A stretch of 64,000 nucleotides of DNA, taken from the NCBI GenBank assembly GCA_022843625.1, contig JALHNH010000008.1, forward strand, positions 124,001-188,000, written 5' to 3'. Below the pieces are notes generated by a model. The model worked only from the letters and a program-made list of their open reading frames with translations, did not search any database and had not been told where the DNA came from. This stretch comes from Bryobacter sp. GTDB taxonomy: Bacteria; Acidobacteriota; Terriglobia; Bryobacterales; Bryobacteraceae. How positions within the stretch are numbered: the stretch's first letter is position 1; each line of letters begins with the position of its first letter. The position numbers and the translations under genes are program-made. Below are positions 34,820-44,794 of this stretch, in pieces.

Positions 34820-36170
34820 TCCCACCCGCCGCAACTTCCTCATGAGCACGGCCATCGGCCTCAACCCGGTCCTGCTCAATGCCGCGCCACACCACGCCGC
34901 CAAAGCCAAGCGCTGCATCTTCCTGCTCATGGAAGGCGGCCCCAGCCACATCGATACCTTCGACCCCAAGCCCCGCCTCAACGACCTTCACATGACGAAG
35001 TTCCAGAAGGACCGCACCCGCTTCGCCGCCGCAATGAACACCGGCGAGCGCTATTACGTCCGCAGTCCCTTCGAGTTCAAACGAGCCGGCCAACTCGGCA
35101 TCGAAATGAACACCCTCTTCGAAAGCTTCTCCACCGTCACAGACGACATCTGCTTTTATCGCGGTCTCAAAGCCGAAAGCGTCAACCACCCCACTGCCCT
35201 CTATCACCTCAACACCGGCACCCAATTCGGAGGCGACCCCGCCATTGGCTCCTGGGTCTGCTACGGCCTCGGCTCACAAAACCCCAATCTCCCCGGCTTC
35301 GTAGTGCTCCCCGATGTCGCCTATCCACAAGGCGGCGCAGCCAACTGGTCCAGCGGCTATCTCCCAGCCCACCTGCAGGGCACACCACTCCGCTCTCAAG
35401 GCGCTCCAATCCTCGACATGGCCCCACCCAAAGGCGTCTCTCCAGATCGCCAAAAGGCGAACCTCGACTACTTGAGCAGCCTAAACAAAATCCACCAGAG
35501 CCAACACCCCGGCCACGAAGATCTGGCGGCCCGCATCCAGTCCTACGAGCTAGCCTTCCGCATGCAGAAGGAAATGCCCCAGGTCCTCGAACTCGACAAA
35601 GAGCCCACCCACATCCGTGAAATGTACGGCATCGGAGGCAAAGACAAAGACGCCGACTCCTTCGGTAAGCGCTGCCTCCTCGCCCGTCGCCTCATCGAAG
35701 CCGGCACCCGCTTCGTGCAAGTCATAGCAATGGGCTGGGATTCCCACGACTACATCGACAAGGCCCACGGCGCCCGCATCCGCGCCATAGACAAAGGCAT
35801 CGCCGGCCTCATCAAAGACTTGAAGCAGCGCGGCCTCCTCGAAGACACTCTCGTCGTCTGGTCCGGCGAATTCGGCCGCAGCCCCGACAACGGCATCCGC
35901 CGCAACTCCACCGCCTGGGGTCGAGACCACAACGCCAATGCCATGTCCGTCTGGCTAGCCGGCGGTGGCGTCAAGCGTGGCGCCATCATCGGAGCCACCG
36001 ACGAAACCGGCCTCCAGGCTGTCGAACAAGTCCACCCACTCAAAGACTTCCACGTGACACTCCTCCACCTTCTGGGCCTTGACGACAACAAGCTCCGCTT
36101 CACCCACGCCGGCCGCGAAAAACAACTCTCCCAGGTAGGCGGCGAGCTCATCCGCCCTCTTCTTGCATAA
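34809..36170 (+). CDS. DUF1501 family protein, Tat-exported
   Basis: A 453-residue protein with a twin-arginine signal (TRRNFLMSTAIGLNPVLL). The fold is alkaline phosphatase/sulfatase-like, with IFLLMEGGPSHIDTFDPKP at the start and GEFGRSPDNGIRRN later as marks of DUF1501. Known members have no proven substrate. The gene overlaps the DUF1553 gene and is 10 bases ahead of the cytochrome gene, so the pair and the following electron carriers form one unit. Confidence 0.9.
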   Translation: MSTNPTRRNFLMSTAIGLNPVLLNAAPHHAAKAKRCIFLLMEGGPSHIDTFDPKPRLNDLHMTKFQKDRTRFAAAMNTGERYYVRSPFEFKRAGQLGIEMNTLFESFSTVTDDICFYRGLKAESVNHPTALYHLNTGTQFGGDPAIGSWVCYGLGSQNPNLPGFVVLPDVAYPQGGAANWSSGYLPAHLQGTPLRSQGAPILDMAPPKGVSPDRQKANLDYLSSLNKIHQSQHPGHEDLAARIQSYELAFRMQKEMPQVLELDKEPTHIREMYGIGGKDKDADSFGKRCLLARRLIEAGTRFVQVIAMGWDSHDYIDKAHGARIRAIDKGIAGLIKDLKQRGLLEDTLVVWSGEFGRSPDNGIRRNSTAWGRDHNANAMSVWLAGGGVKRGAIIGATDETGLQAVEQVHPLKDFHVTLLHLLGLDDNKLRFTHAGREKQLSQVGGELIRPLLA

Positions 36171-36180
36171 CTAGGCAACC

Positions 36181-36924
36181 ATGCAATTCATCAACCTCAT
36201 CCTTTACAGCGTCCTTGCCCAACACGGTAGCTCCACCACCGTCAACCCCTATACCAAGCCCGCCGATATAGCCAGCGGTGCAGCCCTCTACCTCAAACAA
36301 TGCGCCGGCTGCCACGGCCCAACAGGGCAGGGAGCTGGTGCCGGCCCCGCCCTCAACTCCGGCGCCTTCCGCCTCGGCAGCACCGACGAAGCCCTTTTCC
36401 AAACCATCACCAAAGGCGTCCCCGGCACCACCATGCCAGCCTTCGCTCTCTCCGGCTTGCAAACTTGGCAACTCGTCACTCACCTCCGCCAACTCTCCAT
36501 GGCCGGCCGCACCACCAAAGCCACAGGCAACATCACCGCGGGCGAAGCCCTCTTCAAATCCAACTGCCTCAACTGCCACCGCAGCAACGGCCCAGACCTC
36601 GCCGGCATCGGCAATCGCGCCTCTCTTGCCGAACTCCGCCAGTCCATCCTCCAACCGAGCGACACCGTTCCTCCCGAATTCTGGCGAGTCCAACTCACTC
36701 TCACCTCAGGCCAATCCATCACCGGCACACGTCTCAACGAAGACACCCACTCCATCCAGCTGCGAGACAGCCAGAACCGCCTGCAATCCATCGCAAAAGA
36801 CCAAATCACGAAACTCGATTGGCTCCGCACCTCGCCCATGCCCAACTTCGAAAACAAACTCACCCCCACTCAAATCGACGACCTCATCGCCTACCTCGTC
36901 TCCACCCAGAGAGAAAACCAATGA
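36181..36924 (+). CDS. Di-heme cytochrome c with C-terminal PVC-type heme-binding region
   Basis: A 247-residue exported protein. The first heme site is CAGCHGPTGQGAGAG with axial Met in TTMPAFAL; the second is CLNCHRSNGPDLAGIG. A beta-rich segment follows the second site (FWRVQLTLTSGQSITGTRL), as in the heme-binding proteins of the Planctomycetes-Verrucomicrobia group. It is the likely electron acceptor for the adjacent PQQ dehydrogenase: its stop overlaps that gene's ATG (ATGA). Confidence 0.87.
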   Translation: MQFINLILYSVLAQHGSSTTVNPYTKPADIASGAALYLKQCAGCHGPTGQGAGAGPALNSGAFRLGSTDEALFQTITKGVPGTTMPAFALSGLQTWQLVTHLRQLSMAGRTTKATGNITAGEALFKSNCLNCHRSNGPDLAGIGNRASLAELRQSILQPSDTVPPEFWRVQLTLTSGQSITGTRLNEDTHSIQLRDSQNRLQSIAKDQITKLDWLRTSPMPNFENKLTPTQIDDLIAYLVSTQRENQ

Positions 36925-38534
36925 TCCTCCAGCTAGCCCTCACCGCCTCCCTCCTCGCCCAGGTCACCCCAGACCGCATCCGCGACGCTCAAACCAAAGA
37001 GCCTCAAAACTGGCTCACCTACAACGGCTCCTACGCGAGCACCCACCACAGTCTCCTCAAAGAAATCACCCCTGCCAACGTCTCAAAGCTCGACCTCAAA
37101 TGGGTCTGGCAATCCAACTCCCCCGACAAGATCGAAGCCGCTCCACTGGTAGTCGACGGCGTAATGTACTTCACCGATCCCCCGAACGACGTAGTTGCTC
37201 TCGACGCCCGCACCGGCCGCGTCTTCTGGCGCTACACCCACACCCTCCCCGCCGGCGTCGCCCCCTGCTGCGGCCGTGTCAATCGTGGCCTTGCCATCCA
37301 CGGCAACACCCTCTACCTCGGCACCCTCGACGCCCGCCTCATCGCCCTCAACGCCGCAACCGGCCGTAAGCTTTGGGAAACCGTAGTAGCCGACTACCGC
37401 CAAAGTTACTCACTAACAGCAGCCCCATTAGTAATCAAAGACAAAGTCATCATCGGCCCCGCCGGCGGCGAACTCGGCATCCGTGGCTTCGTCGCCGCCT
37501 ACGACACAGCCACCGGCCGCGAAGTCTGGCGTTTCAAAACCATCCCCGAAAAAGGCGAGCCCGGCCACGAAACCTGGGGCGGCAATTCCTGGGTCCACGG
37601 CGGCGGCCCCATCTGGCTCACCGGCTCCTACGACCCGGAACTCAACCTCACCTACTGGGGCACCGGTAACCCCGGCCCAGACTGGAACCCCGGGATGCGT
37701 CCCGGCGACAACCTCTACACCGACAGCGTAATCGCCCTCGACCCTGACACGGGCAAGCTCAAGTGGCACTTCCAGTTCACCCCCAACGACGGCCTCGATT
37801 TCGACGCCGCCCAGATCCCCGTCCTGGCTGACCTCGAATGGAAAGGCCGCCCCCGCAAAACCATGCTCTGGGGCAATCGCAACGGCTTCTTCTACGTCCT
37901 CGACCGCGCCACCGGCGAATACCTCCTGGGCAAACCCTTCGTCAAACAAACTTGGGCCACCGGCCTCGACGAACGCGGCCGCCCCATGAAGGCCACCGGC
38001 ATGACCCCCAGCGCCAAAGGCACCCTCATCATGCCCGGAGTTCAGGGCGGCACCAACTGGTACGCACCCTCTTACAGCCCACTTACAAAGCTCTTCTATC
38101 TCACCACCTGGGACGACTATTCCGGCGTCTATTATTCCTGGCAGCAAGACTACGAACCCGGCAAATGGTTCGCCGGCGGCAGCGTCCGCGCCGACGTCCC
38201 AGCCGTCCGCCGCGTCGAACCCAAGACCTGGCCTTCGGAAGCCGCCTACGGTGCCATCCGCGCCCTCGATCCCCTCACCGGCCAGCGTGTCTGGGAATAC
38301 AAAACCACCGACGTTAGCGACAGCGGCCTCCTCACCACAGCCACCAATGTCCTCTTCTCCGGCAGCCGCGAAGGCCACTTCTTCGCCCTCGACGCCGCCA
38401 GCGGAAAACTCCTCTGGCGCCGCTACCTCGGAGGCCAAACCGCCGCCACTCCCATCACTTGGGCCATCGACGGCCGCCAGTACATTTCAGTCCCGAGCGG
38501 CCACGCCATCTTTACGTTCGGCCTGCCAGACTAA
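36921..38534 (+). CDS. PQQ-dependent alcohol dehydrogenase
   Basis: A protein of 537 residues: signal peptide, then an eight-bladed propeller with tryptophan-docking-type repeats (ALDARTGRVFWRY, ALNAATGRKLWE, YDTATGREVWRF). The vicinal disulfide Cys116-Cys117 (GVAPCCGRVNRG) that stacks on PQQ is present. The predicted catalytic Asp is about residue 274 in VIALDPDTGK; the Asp at +2 matches lanthanide-dependent enzymes in my recollection of the family. It should oxidise an alcohol or polyol in the periplasm and pass electrons to the coupled cytochrome. A longer open frame begins upstream at 36300, but only the ATG at 36921 gives the signal peptide. Confidence 0.9.
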   Translation: MILQLALTASLLAQVTPDRIRDAQTKEPQNWLTYNGSYASTHHSLLKEITPANVSKLDLKWVWQSNSPDKIEAAPLVVDGVMYFTDPPNDVVALDARTGRVFWRYTHTLPAGVAPCCGRVNRGLAIHGNTLYLGTLDARLIALNAATGRKLWETVVADYRQSYSLTAAPLVIKDKVIIGPAGGELGIRGFVAAYDTATGREVWRFKTIPEKGEPGHETWGGNSWVHGGGPIWLTGSYDPELNLTYWGTGNPGPDWNPGMRPGDNLYTDSVIALDPDTGKLKWHFQFTPNDGLDFDAAQIPVLADLEWKGRPRKTMLWGNRNGFFYVLDRATGEYLLGKPFVKQTWATGLDERGRPMKATGMTPSAKGTLIMPGVQGGTNWYAPSYSPLTKLFYLTTWDDYSGVYYSWQQDYEPGKWFAGGSVRADVPAVRRVEPKTWPSEAAYGAIRALDPLTGQRVWEYKTTDVSDSGLLTTATNVLFSGSREGHFFALDAASGKLLWRRYLGGQTAATPITWAIDGRQYISVPSGHAIFTFGLPD

Positions 38535-38596
38535 AATTCGCATTTGGCCCTTGTGCTGGATTTATCCGTGTGATAGAAATTTCAGCCAGGTTACAA

Positions 38597-41500
38597 ATGC
38601 GAACACTCACTTATTCTCTGCTGTTGTGCCTTCTTTCCACCAATGCCCTGGCCCAAGGCGAACGAGCCACCGTCACCGGAACCGTCTCCGATGCTTCCGG
38701 TGCTATCGTCCCCGCCGTCGCCATTACCATCCGCAATCTCGAAACCAACGTCACCTCGCGCGCTACTACCAACACTGCCGGTCTCTTCTACATCCCCGCA
38801 CTCTCCCCCGGCGCATATGACATCAACGCCGAAAAAGTCGGCTTCCGCCCCTCTCGCGTCTCAAACCTCCGCCTCACCGTAGGCCTCACGGCAACCGTCG
38901 CCATCACCCTGGAGGTCGGCACCGTCACTCAGGCCCTCGAAGTGAGCGCCTCCTCTGTCCAGCTCGAAGCGCAAACCTCCGGCCTTGGTAAAGTCGTCGA
39001 GCAGCGCCGCGTAGTCGAACTTCCTCTCCTCGGACGCAACCCCCTCTCCCTTGCCGCTACTGCTCCCGGCGTTCTTCCGACTAGCGGCCAGCGCGGCACA
39101 GGTCAGGACATCATCGGTGTCTCAACCACTTCTCAAATCAATGGCGGCCTCGCCCAGCAAAACGGTGTACTGATCGACGGCGGTGAATCCCGCGGCTCCA
39201 CAGAATCCGGCAACGCCTATACCGTCCCCATCGAAGCTGTAGGCGAATTCAAAGTAGAAACTTCCACTTACTCCGCCGAATTCGGCCGTGCCGCCGGTGG
39301 CATCGTCAACGTCTCCACCAAGTCCGGCACCAACCAGCTCCACGGCGTCGCCTTCGAATTCCTTCGCAACGATCACCTCAACGCCAACAGTTGGCAGAAC
39401 AATCGCAACCGCGTCCCCAAGGGCCTCTTCCAGCGCAACGAATTTGGCGTCGGTGGCGGCGGCAAAATCATCCGCGACCGCACCTTCTGGTACGCCATCT
39501 ATGAAGGCACCCGTCAGGGCAGCCCAGACCAGGCTCTCCTCACTGTGCCTTCAGCCCTCCAAAAACAAGGCGACTTCTCTCAAACCTTGGATCGCTTCGG
39601 CAACCAGGTTGGCGTTTACGATCACACCACCACTCGGATTGGTCCAGACGGAAACGCCATCCGCGACCCCTTCCCCGGCAACCGCATCCCCGCCCAGCGC
39701 ATCCACCCTATCTCAACCAGAGTCATTCCCTTCTGGGGCGAACCTAACCGCCAGGGCGAAGGCGCAGCACTTCTCAATAACTACTTCCGCGTCGGTAAAG
39801 CCATCAGCAACGCTAACACCTGGTTCGGCCGCATCGACCACATGATCAGCGAGCGCCATCGCCTCTACGGCCGCTACGGCGGTCGCGAACTCAAAAACAC
39901 CACTCAGGTTGCCCTCAACCCCGCCTTCCCGCCGCGCCAGCTTAGCTCGAATCCGGCCAACAGCGCCCTCATCACTTTCACCTCCATCTGGTCGCCCAAC
40001 TTCATCACCGAAGGCCGCATCAGCTACACCCGTCTCCAGTTCGATTCACGCCCCTTGAGCGAAGGCTTCGACGTTGCCTCCCTCGGTTTCCCCAGAAGTG
40101 TCACCGACAACATTCTCTTCCAGCAATTTCCGCAGATCTCGATCCAGACTTATGCCCAGGGCGCAGGCCTCGCCGTCACCGGTGCCGCTCCCAATGAATT
40201 CGATCAACTCGGTGGCGTCGGTCGCAACTTGGTCCCGCAGGACACTTATCACGCTCAGTTCCACGGTACTCTCGTCAAGACTCGCCACAAGATCAAGATG
40301 GGCTACGAAACCCAGCTCATCCGGCTCAACGCCTTCAATTCCCAACAGTCCTCCGGTCAGTACATCTTCGACCGTGTTTACAGTCAGGGTCCAAACCCTA
40401 ACACCACCGCTCTCAATTCCGGCCACGGCTTCGCCAGCTTCCTCCTGGGCGTCCCCCAGGCCGGTGCCATCACCATCACCCGACCGCTCTTCCTCTACCA
40501 GCGATACTACGGCGTCTACATCCAGGACGATTGGCGCGTTACCAACAAGCTCACCCTCAACCTCGGCCTGCGCTGGGAATACACAACCCCCTACGCCGAG
40601 AAATTCGGCCAGATCGGCTACATCGACTTTGAAGCTATCGAGCCAGTCACCGGCCTCAAAGGCAACTTCAAACTCATCGAGCCGGGTGGCTATACCGCCG
40701 ATCCCAACAAGAAGAACTTCTCACCCCGAGTCGGCTTGGCCTACCAGCTAAATTCCAAAACCGTCATCCGCTCTGGTGCCGCAATTTTTTATGCCACCTA
40801 TGTCGGCGTCAACGCCGCCGCCACCGATTTCGGCAACGGCAGCTTCCTCTCCAACGCACTCTTCCTCGGCCAGCCCAACCCACTGCCCAATACCCCACCT
40901 GTAGGAAGTTCCTGGTCCAACCCCTTCGCCGGCGGCATCATCGTTCCCGATCGCAACACCAACTTCGCCGGCCAAAACGTCCGCGGTGACATCCGCAATC
41001 GTCCCAACGCCTATGTCGCCAATTGGACCTTCTCCATCCAGCACATGCTCAGTTCCAACACTATGTTTGAAGTTGCCTATGTCGGCGCCAAAACTACCCA
41101 CCTTTACTGGAACCGTCAACGCAATCAGAGCGACCCCTCGCAACTCGCCATGGGCAGCGCTCTCCTGCAGCCAGTCCCCAATCCCTTCTTCGGAAAAATC
41201 AGAACCGGTGCCCTCAGCGGTGCCACCATCCAGGCCCGTCAGGCCATGCGTCCCTATCCCCAATTCCTCGACCTCCTCATCCAGCGCGATCCCTACGGCG
41301 ACATGAGCTACCAAAGCTGGTACATGCGTCTGGAGAAGCAATACTCCCACGGCATGACATTGAGCGCTTCCTACACAGCGTCCAAGACCATCGCCAACAC
41401 CATGCAGTCCAACACCTGGGTCGTCGGCCCCTCCAACAGTCTCTACAACGCCCGCGACAATCGTGGCATCGAAGCCAACGACATCCCGCAACGCCTCGTC

Positions 41501-42040
41501 TTCAGCTACGTCTACGACCTCCCCTTCGGCAAAGGCCGCAAATTCCTCAACTCCACAAACCCCATCGTCAGCTACGGCCTCGGCGGCTGGCAGTTCTCTT
41601 CTATCACGGTCCTCCAGAAGGGCCGCCCGGTAATGATCACTGCACCCGATACCACCAACCTATTCAACTTCTCGTCCACCAACGGCAGAGCCAACCGCTT
41701 GAAGGATCCCGTTCTGCCTGACGGCCAGCAGACGCTCAATAACTGGTTTGACACCACCGCCTTCCAGCGCACCGTCCCCTTCACCTTCGGTACCGACAGC
41801 GTCTCTCAGCCCCGTCTTCGTGGCCCCGGTCGCGTCAATTTCGACTTCTCACTCATCAAGAACACACGCATCAAGGAGCGCTTCAATCTCCAGTACCGGG
41901 CCGAGTTCTTCAACATCTCCAACACCCCGGCCCTCGACGCCCGCGGCGCCACCACCGATGTCGCCAGCGCTCAGTTTGGCCAGATCGTCGCCGGCGGTAA
42001 CCCGCGCAATATACAATTCGGACTACGCTTGGTTTTCTAG
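38597..42040 (+). CDS. Oar-like TonB-dependent outer-membrane receptor
   Basis: A protein of 1147 residues with signal MRTLTYSLLLCLLSTNALAQ, a carboxypeptidase-regulatory-like domain (VTGTVSDASGAIVPAVAIT), a plug-like region (VELPLLGRNPLSLAATAPG, YSAEFGRAAGGIVNV) and a long beta barrel ending in Phe (IQFGLRLVF), as outer-membrane proteins do. Oar-like receptors are strongly expanded in Solibacter relatives and import large carbohydrates. An open frame reaches upstream to 38459 inside the previous gene, but the ATG at 38597 has the signal peptide and follows AGG. It probably takes up the substrate of the dehydrogenase before it. Confidence 0.92.
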   Translation: MRTLTYSLLLCLLSTNALAQGERATVTGTVSDASGAIVPAVAITIRNLETNVTSRATTNTAGLFYIPALSPGAYDINAEKVGFRPSRVSNLRLTVGLTATVAITLEVGTVTQALEVSASSVQLEAQTSGLGKVVEQRRVVELPLLGRNPLSLAATAPGVLPTSGQRGTGQDIIGVSTTSQINGGLAQQNGVLIDGGESRGSTESGNAYTVPIEAVGEFKVETSTYSAEFGRAAGGIVNVSTKSGTNQLHGVAFEFLRNDHLNANSWQNNRNRVPKGLFQRNEFGVGGGGKIIRDRTFWYAIYEGTRQGSPDQALLTVPSALQKQGDFSQTLDRFGNQVGVYDHTTTRIGPDGNAIRDPFPGNRIPAQRIHPISTRVIPFWGEPNRQGEGAALLNNYFRVGKAISNANTWFGRIDHMISERHRLYGRYGGRELKNTTQVALNPAFPPRQLSSNPANSALITFTSIWSPNFITEGRISYTRLQFDSRPLSEGFDVASLGFPRSVTDNILFQQFPQISIQTYAQGAGLAVTGAAPNEFDQLGGVGRNLVPQDTYHAQFHGTLVKTRHKIKMGYETQLIRLNAFNSQQSSGQYIFDRVYSQGPNPNTTALNSGHGFASFLLGVPQAGAITITRPLFLYQRYYGVYIQDDWRVTNKLTLNLGLRWEYTTPYAEKFGQIGYIDFEAIEPVTGLKGNFKLIEPGGYTADPNKKNFSPRVGLAYQLNSKTVIRSGAAIFYATYVGVNAAATDFGNGSFLSNALFLGQPNPLPNTPPVGSSWSNPFAGGIIVPDRNTNFAGQNVRGDIRNRPNAYVANWTFSIQHMLSSNTMFEVAYVGAKTTHLYWNRQRNQSDPSQLAMGSALLQPVPNPFFGKIRTGALSGATIQARQAMRPYPQFLDLLIQRDPYGDMSYQSWYMRLEKQYSHGMTLSASYTASKTIANTMQSNTWVVGPSNSLYNARDNRGIEANDIPQRLVFSYVYDLPFGKGRKFLNSTNPIVSYGLGGWQFSSITVLQKGRPVMITAPDTTNLFNFSSTNGRANRLKDPVLPDGQQTLNNWFDTTAFQRTVPFTFGTDSVSQPRLRGPGRVNFDFSLIKNTRIKERFNLQYRAEFFNISNTPALDARGATTDVASAQFGQIVAGGNPRNIQFGLRLVF

Positions 42041-42050
42041 GGAGCACATC

Positions 42051-43136
42051 ATGAATCGAAGAAATTTCGGCCTATCCATAGCAGGCGGCCTCGCCGCCGC
42101 CTCCACGGCCACACCTGCAACAAAGACCCCCTGGTCACCCGGAATCAAAGTTGCCATCCAGCTCGGTGCCAATCCCAGCGACGAAGATCTCCAGTTCATG
42201 AACCAGATCGGCGTCCGCTACACCTCGGTCACCATCGATCGTAAAGACGATAACGTCGAGAACTTCCTCCGCATCAAGGCTAAAGTCGAATCCGCCGGCC
42301 TCCGCGTCTGGAACATCGGCCACGACGGCAATCGAAACCAGGAGGAGATCGTCCTCAATCTCCCCGGCCGCGACGCCCGCATCGAAGCCTACAAGCAATA
42401 CCTCAAGAATTGCGGCAAGGCCAACATCCGCTACGTAACCTACGCCCACATGGGCAACGGCATCTGGCACACAGAACGAGAAACCACCCGGGGCAGCGCC
42501 TCCGCCCGTGGCTATAACATGGCTAAAGGCGGCGAAGGCCTCTGGGCCGGCAAGATCTTCAAAGGCCCGCTCTCCCACGGCCGTCTCTACACCGAGGCTG
42601 AGCTCTGGGACAACTACGAGTACTTCATTCGCAAAGTAGCCCCGGTAGCTGAAGAGAACGGTGTCTTCATCGGTATCCACCCCGACGATCCCCCAGTACC
42701 GATGCTCGCCGGAATCCCCCGCTGCATCTTCGGCAATTTCGAAGGCTATCGCAAGGCGATAGAAATGGCCAACTCACCAAACATTGGCGTCTGCTTCTGC
42801 GTAGGAACCTGGCTCGAAGGCGGAGACCTGATGGGTGCCGACGTCATCACGGCGATCAAGTATTTCGGCGAGATGGGCAAGATCTGGAAAGTCCACTTCC
42901 GCAACATGAGCGCCCCGCTCCCCCACTTCGTCGAGACCTTCGTCGACAACGGCTACTACGACATGTACGCAGTGATGAAGACTCTGAGAGAGGTCAACTT
43001 CGACGGCATCGTAATCGGAGACCACTTCCCAACGATGGTCGGAGGCAACAGAGTCCCCGTAGCCTACACCGCCGCCTGGATGCGAGCCTACGTAGACCGC
43101 GCCAATGCCGAAGTCGCCGCCGCAAAGAAGCTCTAA
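42051..43136 (+). CDS. Mannonate dehydratase-like TIM-barrel protein, Tat-exported
   Basis: A protein of 361 residues starting MNRRNFGLSIAGG, a twin-arginine signal. The core is a TIM barrel with the UxuA segment GIHPDDPPVPMLAGIPR and a later metal site (VHFRNMS, GDHFPTMVGG). Classical mannonate dehydratase is cytoplasmic and makes 2-keto-3-deoxygluconate in hexuronate breakdown; this Tat-borne relative would act in the periplasm. A GGGAG ribosome-binding site precedes the ATG, which lies 10 bases after the receptor's stop. The longer open frame from 41748 lies inside the receptor gene and is not used. Confidence 0.8.
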   Translation: MNRRNFGLSIAGGLAAASTATPATKTPWSPGIKVAIQLGANPSDEDLQFMNQIGVRYTSVTIDRKDDNVENFLRIKAKVESAGLRVWNIGHDGNRNQEEIVLNLPGRDARIEAYKQYLKNCGKANIRYVTYAHMGNGIWHTERETTRGSASARGYNMAKGGEGLWAGKIFKGPLSHGRLYTEAELWDNYEYFIRKVAPVAEENGVFIGIHPDDPPVPMLAGIPRCIFGNFEGYRKAIEMANSPNIGVCFCVGTWLEGGDLMGADVITAIKYFGEMGKIWKVHFRNMSAPLPHFVETFVDNGYYDMYAVMKTLREVNFDGIVIGDHFPTMVGGNRVPVAYTAAWMRAYVDRANAEVAAAKKL

Positions 43137-43140
43137 GCGC

Positions 43141-44793
43141 CTAGTCCAAGGCCATACGCCCGTCGCGGTACAGTTCCAGCGCATGGATATCCTTCATCGG
43201 TGACTCCTCAAATCGCACTTCGCCCGAATGCTGCTTCCTTCGCCAGCGTCCGTAAGCAGCAACACTGCTGAGCCCTAAAGCCAGCCAGGCAAATTGCCTC
43301 CAATCTCGCAGTGCTATCTTCTCCCAGTCGGAGAAAAGATCGGTAATTACAATCAGCACCAATCCAAAAGCCCCAGATCGGATGTGCACATTCGCTTTGC
43401 CCGGCAGGTAAGAGCATGTAAACGGGATTTTGTGAAAACCCACCAGGCAATACTCCACCAGGATCCAGCCCCAGAGTCCCAGCATAACGACATGAACCAT
43501 TGCCGCCCGCAATGGCCAAACTCCCAAGAACAGTACAGCAAACAGAATCATAGCGGGTAGCACTCCTAACAAGACCAGAGCACTCTCCACAGAACGCAAA
43601 TAGTTTTCATTCGCCTGTACAGCAGTGATACGAAACACCCAGTTGGCCCGCAACAGAAGCGGCATTGCCATTACTACGCGCATCCCCAATACTGCACAGC
43701 AAAGCACAAGAATACTCGCAATCATTAGAGGTCCATTCCAGTCTTGCCCCTTGCCGTAGAGTAGTCGACGAGCGCAAGCTAGCGCGAACGCAAGTCCAAT
43801 CCCCAGGTAAAGCGCAAACACCAGACGATGCTGCCGGCTCCTCAGCATTGTCCTCACTGCAAACTCCACGATCGCAAGCCGCAAAGCTTTGCCCCACTTT
43901 GGCAATCGCAATCGCGCTGTCCCCGGCGCGATATCAGGTTCTTCCACTAACTTCCGCATCGTTTTCCTATAAGTCAATGCGAGAGAACCTCCAGCCCCGG
44001 CGAATGCAATTCCCAAGGCCCACCGGGCCTTCTCCGCTGCATGGGCAAATGCAGACGAGCTCCCATTCAACTCCAGCATCCAGCCAAAAAACCAATAGGA
44101 AGGCAAACTCTCCGTCAACGCCGCCCTCCCAGTCGCACCGAGTGGCGGCTGCAAAAAATAAGTACTCAGAAAAAACAGAAATGCCAGCAACTGCAATCCA
44201 GCCGAAACCCGGACATAGATCCGCCGCGGTAACATCCATGCCGCCAATCCCTGCATAGTCAGCACGCAGCACATCACAAAAGCTCCAGCCGCCAGCACTG
44301 TCCCCCAATATGCCAACAGCCATCGCCCCATCGTTATCGCATCTCCAACCATCCATCCCAATACCAACGGATAACTCAATCCAGTAAACACATTCACACT
44401 CAGTACCGTCATTCCGAGCGCCGTAACTAAAGCTGCAATCTTCGCAAGAAACATGGTTCGCGTCTTCACTGGCAACGGAGCCAACACCATCACATCCCGC
44501 CGGTCTGGATACGTGGCGTCCCAACACAACACCACTAGCATCCCAACGGCCACCATCGTCGTTGCAATAAAAAAATGCTGCTCTCCCCAGGCCGCCGCCA
44601 CTTGCCTCTCAACAGGCCCAGCCAGATCTGGATATCGGAAAACTCCTTTGGCAAATAGCAAATTGAACGCCGCAAGCATCGCGGCGAGTTGCCCTAGCAA
44701 CTTCGTCATTTCATCGGGAGTCGGCAATAAATCAAGATCTACCAGCCGAAACAAAAACTCCCGGTACAACACCAGAAACTGTCTCTTCTCCAT
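43141..44793 (-). CDS. ABC transporter permease-like membrane protein
   Basis: A 550-residue integral membrane protein with about 12 predicted membrane segments, preceded by a cytoplasmic N-terminus (MEKRQFLVLYREFLFRLVD). It has no obvious periplasmic domain. Its gene follows the ATPase gene by one base on the same strand, so it is the probable membrane partner. The protein resembles the permeases of PadR-linked ABC systems in Acidobacteria. The exported or imported substrate is not predictable. Confidence 0.78.
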   Translation of the reverse strand: MEKRQFLVLYREFLFRLVDLDLLPTPDEMTKLLGQLAAMLAAFNLLFAKGVFRYPDLAGPVERQVAAAWGEQHFFIATTMVAVGMLVVLCWDATYPDRRDVMVLAPLPVKTRTMFLAKIAALVTALGMTVLSVNVFTGLSYPLVLGWMVGDAITMGRWLLAYWGTVLAAGAFVMCCVLTMQGLAAWMLPRRIYVRVSAGLQLLAFLFFLSTYFLQPPLGATGRAALTESLPSYWFFGWMLELNGSSSAFAHAAEKARWALGIAFAGAGGSLALTYRKTMRKLVEEPDIAPGTARLRLPKWGKALRLAIVEFAVRTMLRSRQHRLVFALYLGIGLAFALACARRLLYGKGQDWNGPLMIASILVLCCAVLGMRVVMAMPLLLRANWVFRITAVQANENYLRSVESALVLLGVLPAMILFAVLFLGVWPLRAAMVHVVMLGLWGWILVEYCLVGFHKIPFTCSYLPGKANVHIRSGAFGLVLIVITDLFSDWEKIALRDWRQFAWLALGLSSVAAYGRWRRKQHSGEVRFEESPMKDIHALELYRDGRMALD

Positions 44794-44794
44794 C

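Noticed and set aside
36300..36920. Upstream in-frame extension of the PQQ dehydrogenase
   Set aside because: It lies inside the cytochrome c gene in another frame and reads as Arg/His/Pro-rich noise; the signal peptide begins at 36921.
37428..38438. Minus-strand ORF of 336 codons opposite the PQQ dehydrogenase
   Set aside because: Acidic, glycine-rich shadow of the propeller gene.
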